From positions 293,404-357,403 of the forward strand of contig MU863892.1 in assembly GCA_033296885.1 (NCBI GenBank): 64,000 nucleotides of DNA, written 5' to 3'. Of this stretch, positions 20,271-31,417 are shown one piece after another. The first letter of the stretch is position 1. Every line of letters begins with the position of its first letter. The DNA comes from Triangularia verruculosa. Its lineage: Eukaryota; Ascomycota; Sordariomycetes; Sordariales; Podosporaceae. A model generated the notes under the pieces. The model searched no databases. It saw nothing but the letters and a program-made list of their open reading frames with translations, and was not told where the DNA came from. The position numbers and the translations under genes are program-made.

Positions 20271-22102
20271 ATGAAGTTTTTCTTTCTCGCGGCTGGCCTA
20301 CTGGCCGCCGGCGCCATTGCTCAGGATGACACCATCCTGGGCCTTGACCCCAACTCGGCCACCTTCTCTTTGGAATCTTTCCTCTTTGGCCCTCGCTGCA
20401 AGTGCTTCCCTGGCGAGCCATGCTGGCCCTCTACCAAAGAGTGGGACGGCTTCAACCGAACTGTCGGTGGAAAGCTGATCGCCACGGTTCCACTCGCCCA
20501 AGCCTGCCATGATCCCAATTATGACCCTGTACGATGCCAACAATTGAGAGATGGGTGGCAGATGCCCGACACTCAGTACGTCGATCACCTACCATACTCC
20601 TGGCAACATGGCACATGGCTAACACCCCTGACAGCATGGATGACTCGGCCTCCATCATGGCCCCTTTCTTTGCCAACCAGAGCTGTGATCCATTCACTGC
20701 TCAGGGCAAGCCATGCACACTCGGCAACTATGTCAGATACGCAGTTGCTGCTGAGACTGCTCAAGATATCATTGCCACCGTCAACTTCGCTAGAAAAAAG
20801 AACATCCGCTTCGTCGTCCGCAACACCGGCCATGACTACCTTGGCCGGTCCACCGGTGCCGGCGCCCTCTCTGTTTGGACCCACAAGATGAAGAGCATCG
20901 AGTGGAAGAACTACAATGACAAGTTCTTCAAGGGCACCGCCGTCAAGATCGGCGCCGGCGTTCAGGGTTTTGACCTCCTCAACGAAGGCCTCAAGGTCAA
21001 CCAGATTGTCGTCGGTGGTGAATGCCCTACCGTCGGTCCTGCTGGTGGCTACACACAGGGCGGCGGTCATTCCGCCCTCTCTACCTCCTTCGGTCTCTCG
21101 GCCGACAACACTCTCGAGTGGGAGGTTGTTACCGCCTCCGGCCAGCTCATCACCGCCTCCCGCACCCGTAACTCCGACCTCTACTGGGCCCTCTCCGGCG
21201 GCGGCCCGGGCAACTACGGTGTCGTCGTCAGCGTTACCCTCAAAACCTTCCCCGACAGCTACGTCGGCGGCGGCACCGTCTCCTTTTTCGCCAGCAACAA
21301 CCCAACCGAGACCTTCTACAAGGGCATCGACGCCTTCCACGCCGCCCTCCCCGCCATGGTCGACGCCGGCGCCATGGTCGTCTACTACTTCACCTCCAAC
21401 TTCTTCATGATTGCGCCCGTCACAGCCTACAACAAAACCTCGGCCGAAGTCGAAACCATCATGGCGCCCTTCCTCGAAAAACTCAACCGCCTGGGCGTGA
21501 ACTTCACCGCGGCCTACTCCCAGTCGGCCAACTACTACGGCCACTACGACCAGTACTTCGGCCCCCTCCCCAACGGCGCCATTCAGGTCGGCATCGCCCA
21601 GTACGGCGGCCGTCTCATCCCCCGCGACACCTTCACCAAGACCCCCGCCGCGCTGTCCTCTACCTCCCGGTACATCGCCGAGAAAGGCGTGACTTTCATT
21701 GGCGTCGGCACCGACGTCTCTTCTTTTGGACGCAAGTCCGCCAACGCCGTCCTTCCCGCCTGGAGAAAGGCTCTCGTCCACGCTACTCTGACCACAGACT
21801 GGTCGTTTGACCCTGCCAAGTGGGACGAGATGATTGCGAACCAGAAGCTCATGACGGAGGACATCATGCCCGCGATCGAGAAGATCACGCCTGGTTCTGG
21901 CGCGTACATGAACGAGGCCGATTTCCAGCAGCCGAGGTTCCAGAAGGAGTTCTTTGGCGTCAACTACGTGAGGCTGATGGTCATCAAGCTGAAGTACGAT
22001 CCCGAGGGATTCTTCTATGCGAGGAATGCGGTGGGGAGCGAGAGGTGGAGTGTGGATGAGAAGGGGGATGGGAAGATGTGTAAGAGGTCTATTTTGTGGT
22101 GA
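20271..22102 (+). CDS. Secreted FAD-linked oxidase, berberine-bridge-enzyme-like
   Basis: Two exons, 20271-20575 and 20635-22102; 590 aa; the 59-nt intron has GTACGT, CTAAC and ACAG. A signal peptide is clear (MKFFFLAAGLLAAGAIA, cleavage before QDD). A Cys-containing N-terminal segment follows, then the PCMH-type FAD-binding domain with RNTGHDYLGRS, in which His168 is the expected 8-alpha FAD link. GGECPTVG carries Cys232, the expected 6-S-cysteinyl link; the 64-residue spacing is close to that in berberine bridge enzyme, so bicovalent flavin is predicted. Repeated GGG motifs and the C-terminal berberine/BBE segment (NYVRLMVIKLKYDPEGFF) are present. The family oxidises alcohols, sugars or secondary metabolites; the substrate cannot be read from sequence and no biosynthetic cluster surrounds it. 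The start is the only ATG giving a signal peptide. Confidence 0.93.
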
Positions 22103-22206
22103 TGACGGGGGATATGGGTCTGTGTGAGAGGGCAAAGGGTGGGATTGAATAGCCTAATGATGAAGTATATAGCGAACGATCCTAATGTAATGGTATTTTG
22201 ACCAGT

Positions 22207-22212
22207 AATAAA
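22207..22212 (+). promoter_or_regulatory. Candidate poly(A) signal of the oxidase gene
   Basis: AATAAA lies 105 nt after the stop codon in A-rich sequence. Position and sequence fit, but fungal poly(A) signals are degenerate. Confidence 0.4.
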
Positions 22213-23377
22213 ACACAAACTTCAATGTCCAGTCGATGTTGTTACAGTACCTATTTTGGTGACCGTGGTCTGGTGAAAGAGACCTGTTTGGGCATAGGTA
22301 ACTTGCTCATTCCAACTACTTGTACTGTTATTGCTCCTGGGGGTTTATCCGTTTTGAATAGCCATAAGCAATGCTGATCACGGAGGTAGGTGTGTCACTA
22401 CGTCTCAGGCCGTGACTTCAAATCGGGAGAAAAGTGTACAACTCCCAACAAATCGTAAGACGCACATAAAAAGAGCTACCCTGACAACCATATGCACAGG
22501 AAATACCTACAAAGCCCACAAAGGATGAGTTTGTACACCATACTGAAGCCAACTTCCCCAAAAAAGGATATAGATCTTTCACAATATAACAAAGTGTTTT
22601 GTGTCTCCAAAGAAGATGAAACATATCCGGTGTCGGTATATTCCTTAAAGATAAAGAATAAAACTCAACAAACCCTCCATCTGATAGGCAACTTACACCT
22701 CGAGTACCAATCTCACAGGCCCATTCTATTCCACAATATGGTTCAACAGCGGCACCACCCATCACCAGATCAACAGACCCAACCCCCAGCAACCTCCACA
22801 ACCTCGAACCGAGTCCACCACCACCTTCCCAGCTCAAGATAATCACAACACACCACCAACCCTCCCATCAACTAGGTACAGATACCCCTACCCCAGGCAG
22901 GCAGTTAAATCCCATCATCAACCATACCTAATTCTCACATCCACAAAATACCCAACCCTCCTCTATATTCCTCGCATCCGCTCGTATACCCCCCTCATAA
23001 GGTAACAAATACTTTCACCCGCCCCCATCAACACCAAATCCCCCCCCCCCCCCTCCCTCAGAAAAAAACCCCAAAACAAGAGAAAATCAACCAGAGCTTG
23101 AGGCTGTATCAGGGGAAATCGGTAGACCGTAGTATAGCAGTTTCCAAGTAAACACACCCAAAAAAAGTAGAGGCCATGAGAGATGGGAACGTTAGAGAGA
23201 AACAGGCTACCTACGAAGCTGCGCAATCAAACTCTCGCCAAAAGTCCTCCGTACTATTCACAAAGGCGGTGCTCGGTGAGATCATGAGCCGATAACTAAC
23301 CAAAAATGGCGGAAAAGGTTTCTAGATTGGATCACCCTTTTAATTAGGAACCGGAATCCAGATCTTGTTTTGTTATC

Positions 23378-23385
23378 GTTGTTGC

Positions 23386-23425
<40 letters not shown>

Positions 23426-23446
23426 GCTGTTGCTGTTGTGGTGGTG
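23378..23446 (+). repeat. TTG trinucleotide microsatellite
   Basis: About 20 GTT/TTG units with a few GCT interruptions, followed by GTGGTGGTGG. It lies in noncoding DNA. Confidence 0.9.
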
Positions 23447-23646
23447 GCAACTATTAATTAATTATTTGCAGGCTTGCTACCTAGTCAAATCCATGAGCAT
23501 AATCTCACTATTCTCCCGTGTTATGAGAGAGAGAGAGAGGCTGTATAAAGGGGGCTTTGATTGATGTGTGCCTGCAACTAAAGAAGATAGATGATGGTAA
23601 CGGCATTAAACGACAGCGCGTTTGGTGTATGATGTCGAAGTTGAGC

Positions 23647-23790
23647 CCTGATGTCAAACTTGACTCTGTTGTCTAACTTAAACCTGATGTCAAAGTTGAA
23701 CCTGATGTCAAAGTTGAACCTGATGTCAAAGTTGAAGCTGATGTCAAAGTTGAAGCTGATGTCAGAGTTGAACCTGATGCCAATTCTCAC
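23647..23790 (+). repeat. 18-bp minisatellite
   Basis: Six well-preserved 18-bp units of CCTGATGTCAAAGTTGAA phased at 23683, 23701, 23719, 23737, 23755 and 23773, with decayed units on both sides. Because the unit is a multiple of three, both strands stay open across the array, but no gene is otherwise indicated. Confidence 0.92.
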
Positions 23791-24354
23791 ACTGATGTCA
23801 AATGGAACCTCAGTGGGATACCACACCCACCAGTCTCTCACCCCCAGCTCACAGCATCTCCAGACACCGCCCTAACCAGCATGACCTCCTTACAATTTAA
23901 ACGCAATCTCCCTGCCTTGAAAAGCAAGCTTCCCCTTTCAAAACCACAGCACGTCATCAAAGAACATCACAACCCAAGTCAACCAAACCAAACACCCCCA
24001 TCACATCATCTCATTGCCCCCCTCCCTCCCACACGATACCTCCCTCCCCCACATATACACGCAAAAGCATCACCCAAATTGTCCTAAACGCATTCTCAAA
24101 TTTTCTGCTCTTTTTTTGTATAAAGAGACCTATCCCTATCCCCCCCAACCATCCCATCAAAATACCTTTGTTCCCTCCCACCCAAACTTCATGCATGTAT
24201 TCTGTAATCTTAATATCCCCCCTCCCCCCCCCCCCTTCCCCCAAACAACAAGCATAACGGAAAAAAAAAAGAAAGATCATTCCGCTATCCCATTCAACAA
24301 CCTACTGCAAAGTCCACAGGAAAAAAAAAGCCCGTAATGAAAAAGAAACAACAC

Positions 24355-25393
24355 TTAGGCAAAACGTTTAGCCCTAGCCTCCCTCTTAGCCTTGTCAGCA
24401 GGATCCTCCACCCTTTGCGTCTTCACCACACCACCACCACTCTTCTGCTGCTGTTGCTGCTGTTGCTGACCTCTCCTCCCACCCCGCAGCTGCTGACCGC
24501 GATTATTGCCAGGCTGCTGCTGCTGCTGTTGCTGGCGCTTCCCAGCCCTCTCCCCCTTCCCATCCTCCCTCCCCTCCCTCCCCCTCTTCCTCGGCCCCCG
24601 TTCCGGCAACGCGCTGTCCAAAGCAGAGATCTGGTCATTAGCCACCCCAAACTTGGCAGCCCTCGCCTTCGCCTTCCCCTCCTCCGACTCCTCATCCACC
24701 ACAATCCCAAACCTCGCCGCTCTCGCGGCCCGCTTCTCTGCTTCCGTCTGCGCATTAGTAGCAGCTAGATTCGCCGTGAAAAGGGGGGCGCTGGTGGCGG
24801 TGGCGGCCGGGGCAGCAGCACCTTCCTCAGTTGTCGCAGTAGGAGCAGACTCATCCCCAGCCTTGATCTCCTCAGTGCCAGCCGGCGCAACAACAGCAGC
24901 ATCATCATCCGACTTCTTCTCCTCTGCCTTGTCCTCAGCGGGCGTCGCCTTCTTGTTGGGCTCTTCAGCAGCAGTAGTGGTGTTGCCGTTCTTGATGGGG
25001 GGGAAGTCATCGTCGTCATAGTCGATTTCGTCCTCTGCGGCGGCGGCGGCGGCGGGTTTGGTTTCTAATTTGACGTATCGAGTTAGTTGATGGAGGATTG
25101 AGGTCGGGAAGATGCGATGGAATGTTATGTTGCTCGCGCGCCAATGCGTAGAGAGCATCTCGCGCAGAATATATAGAGATGAAAACCCTCAATTGCGACA
25201 ACAACTGACAAAAAAAAAAAAACTTACCACCCTTAGCCTCCTCCTCCTCCTTCCCAACAACCTCAGGCGCCTTCGCCTTGTCATTCTCCTGGAGCCGAGC
25301 AATCAAATCGGCCTTGTTGCCCGTCGTCGGAAGGCTGCGCTCCTGGAGAACCTTCTTCAGCTCCGGGACCTTCATGCTGTTGTAGTCGGCCAT
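24355..25393 (-). CDS. tho1: SAP-domain mRNA export factor, THO1/SARNP homologue
   Basis: Two exons on the minus strand, 25393-25228 and 25064-24355; 291 aa; the 163-nt intron has GTAAGT, an ACTAAC branch site and TTAG. The SAP domain occupies about residues 6-40 (MKVPELKKVLQERSLPTTG, then KADLIARL), a short helix-extended loop-helix nucleic-acid-binding fold. The middle is acidic (IDYDDDDFPP) and Ala/Glu/Thr-rich. The C-terminal third carries RAARFGI, RAAKFGV and terminal ARAKRFA, resembling the short repeats by which THO1/SARNP contacts the Sub2/UAP56 helicase. Between them are a basic RGR segment and two Gln runs (7 and 8 residues). In the family these proteins act in the nucleus with TREX on nascent mRNA. 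It is longer than yeast THO1 (218 aa) through the disordered insertions. Confidence 0.93.
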
Positions 25394-26590
25394 TTTTTCA
25401 GATTTGCAAACAGCTGTTTAGCTGCTGGTTTTGTCGCAAGTGGGGAATTGGGTAAAAATCTAGAGAGAGATGATGCTTGATGGAAGAAGAAAAAAAAGCT
25501 GGCGCAAACTGTTTTGTGATTCTGCGGAAGAAAGAAGAAGAAATTTGTTGGCGGTGATGGAAACTTAGTTCATTGAGGAAAAGAGGCTCTGCTGTCGCGA
25601 TGGGAAAACGCGTCGCTCCAGGTTCTGCGCTTGCTGTCAACAGGGGGCCCGCCTGTGGCTAATTGTCGGCAGGCGTCATAATAGGCGGGTCTGTGCTTGG
25701 CGTTGCATTCACACTATTCACGGGAAGACGATGGCATTCTTCCCATTGTATAGGTTTCTGAAATACTAACGTGGTGTTATTGTCAGTACTAACCCCCAGC
25801 TCTCTAAATAAAGAAGCAGGAGCCTTTATATCGAACCCCCATCCCACAAGGGAAAGCGCGATGCCCTCACACCTCCCATCGCCAAGCTGCCAGCAGGGGT
25901 TAGGGTTCTAGGCACAGCTTCCCCAGAAAGACCTCCAAAGAACTGACGTCATTCATACATGCCATGACCACAACCAACACCCCTCAAGAGCCTCAAGCAA
26001 ACGCAGTGTATCAAATTCTCGATATCAATTCTCTGTCCAGTTAAAGATAAAAACTTCTAACCCATCACCAGAAGAGCGAGCCTGCTAATAACAATAACAA
26101 CCTTCCCCTTTCAAACTTCAAATAAAACAAAAAGAACTGTATGCCTTTTACCATTTGTCCCACCCTATGCGCCCATCTCGAAAAAATAACTTCGGATGCA
26201 GAAACCCTCATCCACAAGAAACCCCAATCCTAGCTTCCCCACCCCTCTTCCAAACTTGCATATAGACATGCTCATGCTCCGGGTATCGCCTGTAGTGAAG
26301 TGCTGGTAAAAAAAACAAAAGAAACAACAAGGATCCCGTCCTCCATCCACACTTTCTACAAGCCGACGACCGTGGTCTGGGTATCTCAACTTCGCGTCTT
26401 GAAGTCAGCCAGTTGTGGCGATACCAACCCCTTAACACCGTTGTTCGCGTAGCCAAAAAAAAACAGAAAAAGCCTTCAATCCGCAAGGTTGAGTGGTATC
26501 TCGTCATGTAATGTAATGCAGTGTTACGACAACAAATAGGCAGCCCTGTCTGTGCGCCTTGTCCTACTCTTTCTCCTCCTTCCTATACCA
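25394..26590. other. Intergenic region between THO1 and SSH4 homologues
   Basis: Contains the leader and promoter of the THO1 homologue and the 3' UTR of the SSH4 homologue. A short GGGGTTAGGGTT element at about 25896-25907 matches two telomere-type units (telobox-like). No gene was seen. Confidence 0.45.
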
Positions 26591-28296
26591 TCATCTCCCA
26601 GTCCTCCCAGATCTGGCAGATCTTGATGACATAGTGCTGCCGCTTCTATCGCGCCCAGCTCCCTGCATGATGGCGTCTTGATAGCTGGGGATGGGAGGGC
26701 TTGGTGGCCCCGGCCGTTGGTGAATAGGTCGGCTCTGTGCGTTGCTTGTGCTCCTCGCTCGGACCGTAGCCAGGGAACCACCTCGACTCCTGCTGATATT
26801 GATCAACGGTCGGTTTTCATCGTCGCTATCGTCCCGGTCGTTGTCTTCAGCGTCCGAGTGTTCCGGGCTGGTATACTCTGGTGGGGGTGGGTGGCTAGGA
26901 TCATTGGCACCAAGGCCCGTATTTTGCGGCCCCTCTTCGTTGTGTTCTGCAGCTGCCGCGGCGCTGCTAGGCTCTCCGGCGTCTTCTGTAGGAACCAAGT
27001 GGGAAAGGGAAATGTCGGTTGGGCTGCGCTGAGGCCCAGGACTGGTTGGCGGAAGGACTCTGAAGTTCCCGGATCTCGAGCGGGTATGGCCGGGGTCCAG
27101 ACCGGGTCCACCTTGTCGAGGATAGAGCTGCACGGAATGGCTTGGGCCATGACCACGGGTGTATGATCCGGTATATCCGTCCTTTCGTCCCGTCTCGAGG
27201 AGAATGCTACCTTGTTCAGAGCCGTATGGTGGGGGTGGTGCAAGAGAGCCAGTCATTGGTGCCAAACCCCACTTCTTCACGTTGGCCTCGATGAAAACGA
27301 ATCCAGCTTGTCCAAAGTTGACGTGTACAATGCAGGGTCCATTCGCACCAACCGAGGGGAAGAAATTTTGCGTCTTCATGCCGTGGGCGGCTTCCTCCAG
27401 CTTCTTGCCGTTTCGTGTGAAAAAAATAGCCCCCGTCCGAGGTCGGTAGCCGACACCGATAACGTCGCCTTGAACGATTTGAGGACCATAGTGATTTCCC
27501 TTGAACGGTTGGTTGTAGCGACGAGTGCCATTGGAAAGATAGGCAACCGAGTGTTTGTGGAAGCCTGATAAATCAGTTAGCGCACGTCATCAGACACAGT
27601 CGCATATTCTCTCATCGTACCTGGTAACCTAAACAGAGGATACGGCTTGGTGCACATGCCGATGCTAACCAAAGTGTTGTCGGGCTTTTCGTAAATCTTC
27701 GCTTCCCAGTAGTAGACCTCGTTCTGTTTTGGTACTGGCAGATTGCTCATGACGGTGCACTCCGAGTCAAAGAACTCGATCTCGGTCCTGCCCTCGACAA
27801 AACAGTTGGCGATCTCCAGCTCCGGCTCAAACTCCCAGGCAGAAACACCCTTCTCTTGAATAGCCAGATACTGGGAAAGCGAGATATCGGTCTGCACAGA
27901 CTCGGGGGGGTTGGCGGCAATGAAGGCTAGAAACCATCCAGTTAGCATTCAATGAACACAGTTCCCAGAACAAGAATCAGAGGGCCAATATTTACCCTTT
28001 GCCCTCAAATACTCGGTCCTCTGCATATCATCCATCGTCTCCAAGGCCTCAGCCTCCTCGCGTGCAAATGCCTGCTCGTCATCGTATTCGCCTGGGCGAC
28101 CGATCCGGTCGAGAAAGATGCGGCCCGAAGAGGTGTACTTAAAGTAGTAGATGATAAGAAACACGCAGAGGATCACGATGGCCGACCCAAACGACGACAG
28201 CAGGCCGATAATGATGCCGTTCGGCGTCGAGTGTGGATTCGAAGGGTAGCGATCGTAGCGATCCATTGTGTGGATGGAGTGGCGGTTGTTGGTCAT
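26591..28296 (-). CDS. ssh4: SSH4/EAR1-type endosomal SPRY protein
   Basis: Three exons on the minus strand: 28296-27996, 27926-27621, 27564-26591; 526 aa; both introns (69 and 56 nt) have GCTAAC branch sites. A single membrane helix at about residues 21-46 (GLLSSFGSAIVILCVFLIIY) follows a short Ser/Asn-rich N-terminus. A SPRY domain spans about residues 150-280, with VYYWEAKIYEK, SIGMCTKPYP and the closing block IGVGYRPRTGAIFFTRNGK. The cytosolic tail is disordered and contains PPPY near residue 315 and PPEY near 432, the WW-binding motifs by which yeast SSH4/EAR1 recruit the ubiquitin ligase Rsp5 to endosomal cargo. Domain order, length and motifs match that family. A GTG lies just upstream in frame, but the ATG at 28296 is the sensible start. 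Confidence 0.94.
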
Positions 28297-29971
28297 GTTG
28301 GACACCTCTTACGCACTGCGAACAACCGATTGCCGGCAATCACGGCTGGACCACATGCACCCGCAGCCTCTCAGACAAGGCCAGCTTCCTGTTCTAATGT
28401 CCTGATTTCCTGTGATTTTGCTTCTGATCGTCCTATTTCAATTCCAGCGGGCGGCCCTGTTGCGAACGAGCGTTAAATCAGGCGTCGTCGTCCAGCGCTC
28501 AGGCTTCAGCAAATGAAAGGGACGGCGGGCGGGCCCCGTTCGAGGGATAGATGCGTCGCAGCGGCTTGATGAGGCGGTTTTGCGATGGACGCAGAAGATC
28601 GTTAGAAAAAACAAAAAAGCAGTTGACTTTTGTCCGACTGCACAAGGTTGTGGGCGATGGATCAGGGAAGACGTTTGGGGGGTGTCACGTTTGACTTTTG
28701 GCGCAGGACGAGAAACGCCGAGATGACGAATGACGAAAGCAGGCCGATAAGCAACGGGGATGGAGTTGGAAATCGAGGCACTGCCCGCTTCTTCTTCGTC
28801 GTCGAGTTGTTGCGCAAGGGGGGGGGGGGGGGGGTATACAGCAAAGGAGAAGGCAAAGAAAAAAGAAACAACAACTGAGAGAGGAACACAAGAACAGTTG
28901 ATCAGATCAGATCAGATCAGATCAAAAAGACGGTTCAAATCAAAGTGGGAGGAAGATGGTTCTTCTGGGGGCTGGCCCGGAACAGGTCACCACAATGCGG
29001 AGCGCTTGGTCCCAGCGTTGGCGTGTTACCAGGCTGCCGCCTTTCCCGCCTCAGCCGGCTGATGGGGCGCTATCAGGTGGCGGGGGAACTTGGCAAGGAT
29101 GCAGTGGTGACGCTGAGGGGCTTCTCCCAGGTGCCCCCTCTTCTCTGAGGTGTCTTGCAGCACTGGTACCTAATAAAAATCATAAAAACGACATCGATTC
29201 ACTCGTTTCTGGAGCCGTTGGACGGATGCATAAACTGCCCTCCCTCCAAGTCTCTGAAACCTGAGACGGCGCCTGAATGCGGCGGGTGCGCGTTGGCGAG
29301 GGACCGTCTGCCCTGGACAAGTTTCAAAGCCTGCTGCCCTGTGCTCGCTCATATAAAACCACCGCCAGCGGTTTCGCCAGCGCGCAATTCGGACCAGCCT
29401 CTTGGGCCGGCCGTTGTTAGTCTCATCAAAATAGAGCGGCCAATCGATGTGAACCAGGCGGCTGGGTATATCCTCACTTCTTCAGATCAAATCTGGAATG
29501 GTAACCCCATGGAACCCCTCAACCGAGACAATCCTTCTAGAAACCCAACCGCCGGTCCGCTCTCAGGCAGGCCAGGTCCCCGGAATGCCGGAAACGAACG
29601 TCCTCGGGCCTCGTGGAATTGGACAACCTCCGAACCGGCCAGCGATCGACACAGGGATGAATCCCATCTCATAGTTGCACGTAAACCTCACAATCAAGTC
29701 CGAGGCCAGGGTCAGATCTATGGAATGACATTTATTGATCTGATCCATCATGAATACTCTACATAATCTCAACAAAAACACAGGCTTGCTTCTGAGCTGC
29801 TAGGTAAAATCACATCGCCGCCGATATCCCTCTCCATAGTAGTAGTAGTGTAAAAAAAACAAGAAAAGAAAAACGCCTGCCCTCGTGGTCCCATCCTATT
29901 CCAAACATCATCCCACATTACCTCATCCCTCCATCCATCAACATCCCTTGCCAGTCTTCCACCGATAGTGT
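28297..29971. other. Intergenic region with simple repeats
   Basis: Holds a 17-nt G run (28818-28834) and five GATCA units (28900-28924). The stretch 29820-29970 is C/A-rich on the plus strand and is probably the 3' UTR of the next minus-strand gene. A frame of about 200 codons at 29155-29766 lacks recognisable features and good context. Confidence 0.5.
28900..28924. repeat. GATCA pentanucleotide repeat
   Basis: Five perfect GATCA units, near a 17-nt G homopolymer at 28818-28834. Noncoding. Confidence 0.9.
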
Positions 29972-31417
29972 TTAATCAACTTCGCTAGTATCATCCCGTC
30001 TGGTCCTCTCCCTCTCCCTCCTCGCCCCAGCACCTCCCCGTCTCTTCCTCTTGTCCTCCGCATACGCAAAGTCGCTCACCGACGAGGCAATCGGGATGTG
30101 ATGCGGGTGCGTGTAGACCTTGGTCCCCGAGTCCTCAGTGCTAGCACTAGCGGCACTAACCTCACTCTGGGCCCATCCACCCGGCATACTGCTCGAGACC
30201 TCGCTCACCGGCGCCGGCGGAGGTCTAGCTCTCGACTTGCTCCTCACCCTCGACTTGGACCTCTCCCTCTTGTAGTCGCTATAGCCGGTGCTTTCAGTGA
30301 TCTCACTCCCCTCGTCAATCCTCCTCAACGCAACCGCCTCCTCCGCTCCAGCCGTGAAGCTGAAGTCCCGCTTGACCCTCCTGCTCTCCCTCGGCTGCAG
30401 CGCCTTCTCCTGCGCCGCCGCCCTCCTCCCCTCCTCTCTCAACTTCCTCGCCTCGGCCCGAATCTTTTCGTTTTCCCTCACAGCATTCTTGTCAGCTGTG
30501 CTGTAAACCTTTCTGATACCCCTGTCCTTCCTCTCCTCCTTCTTGGGGGTGCGTTGCTGTCCAGACATCAAACCCTCAGTAACTTCACTCCCCCCATCAA
30601 CCGTCGACTCCGCCTCATGCCTCCCACTCGGGCTCACCTCGGACCAAGACGGGTTTGTCGACCCATCCCACTGACTCCCATCCGCCTCTCTATTGATACC
30701 TCCAACCCGGGCCGCCTTCTCATGTCTATACATCCTCAAATGCTCCTCCGCCTGCTTCTCCGCCTCCTCATCCACCACCTCCCCATCCACCCCCACCTTC
30801 CTCCTACTCTTCCTCTCCTTCTCCCTCCTCCGCTCCTCCCTCTTCCTCTCCTTCTCCCTCTCCTTCTGCTCCCTCTTCACCCTCCTCTTCTCCCTCCCCG
30901 AAAAATCACTCACCCCCCCCGTAATCCCCGTGATCCCCGTCGTCGCACTCACAACAGTAGTCAAATCATCCTCCCTCGCATCCCTCGTCACCCCCGTAAC
31001 CACAGTCCGATCATCCACATCCTTGTACACACTCCCCCCTCCCAGCACCGTACTGGCCGTCACATCACTGTACACGGTACCGTTAGGTCCGATCTTTGGT
31101 CTGCGCAAGACAGTAGACTTGTAGTCCTCCCAGTCCCCTTGCTTAAAGTAAAACCCCCCGTTCTTGGCCCAGAAGAAGAACCAGATGCCCACGACGACGA
31201 AGCCGACGCCCAAGAGGCCGAAGATGGCAAAGACGGCGTTGTTGTTGACTTCGTTGGGGTGGATCACGCCTGGGTGGGTGATTTTGACGTTGGGGTCGTC
31301 GACTTTCTTGCCGTCATCGTCACGAGCTAAAAGGATGGCGCGGGCGGCGAGGGGGCCGAGGGTTTTGATGTCGGTTGTGAGATGGCGGCGGAAAACTGTG
31401 ATGATGGTGGGTGCCAT
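29972..31417 (-). CDS. Single-helix hypothetical protein with charged coiled coil
   Basis: One exon, 481 aa. I do not recognise a named family. The N-terminus (MAPTIITVFRRHLTTD) is basic and lacks a typical signal peptide. One membrane helix follows at about residues 62-84 (AVFAIFGLLGVGFVVVGIWF), then an aromatic segment, NGGFYFKQGDWEDYKS. The segment at about residues 95-160 (TVLRRPKIGPNGTVYSD, STVLGGGSVYKD) looks conserved in composition. The next region is an intensely charged Arg/Glu/Lys helix at about 170-220, then a Ser/Arg/Glu-rich tail. The start was placed at the first ATG in frame; upstream in-frame sequence has only non-ATG codons. Topology suggests a short lumenal or intermembrane N-terminus and a large cytosolic tail. 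The 3' part of the gene is G-rich on the sense strand. Confidence 0.82.
   Translation of the reverse strand: MAPTIITVFRRHLTTDIKTLGPLAARAILLARDDDGKKVDDPNVKITHPGVIHPNEVNNNAVFAIFGLLGVGFVVVGIWFFFWAKNGGFYFKQGDWEDYKSTVLRRPKIGPNGTVYSDVTASTVLGGGSVYKDVDDRTVVTGVTRDAREDDLTTVVSATTGITGITGGVSDFSGREKRRVKREQKEREKERKREERRREKERKSRRKVGVDGEVVDEEAEKQAEEHLRMYRHEKAARVGGINREADGSQWDGSTNPSWSEVSPSGRHEAESTVDGGSEVTEGLMSGQQRTPKKEERKDRGIRKVYSTADKNAVRENEKIRAEARKLREEGRRAAAQEKALQPRESRRVKRDFSFTAGAEEAVALRRIDEGSEITESTGYSDYKRERSKSRVRSKSRARPPPAPVSEVSSSMPGGWAQSEVSAASASTEDSGTKVYTHPHHIPIASSVSDFAYAEDKRKRRGGAGARRERERTRRDDTSEVD

Larger units (their letters stand above)
22103..24354. other. Gene-free block rich in microsatellites
   Basis: Convergent region between the oxidase and the THO1 homologue. 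It holds a TTG microsatellite, an 18-bp minisatellite, and C-run sequences (near 23041 and 24218). The plus strand is very C/A-rich and G-poor from about 22700 on. One 116-codon frame at 22492-22842 has AT-rich codons and no recognisable features; I do not call it. Confidence 0.5.

Noticed and set aside
20585..22135. 516-codon open frame on the minus strand across the oxidase gene
   Set aside because: It is an antisense shadow caused by C-ending codons of the plus-strand oxidase, which has a signal peptide, a consensus intron and all family motifs.
22492..22842. 116-codon plus-strand frame in the microsatellite-rich gap
   Set aside because: AT-rich codon use unlike any supported gene here, and no recognisable features or splice sites.
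30098..31330. 410-codon plus-strand frame, Pro/Leu/Arg-rich
   Set aside because: Shadow of the charged minus-strand protein; its Leu/Pro runs are what Glu/Arg/Lys codons read as in antisense.
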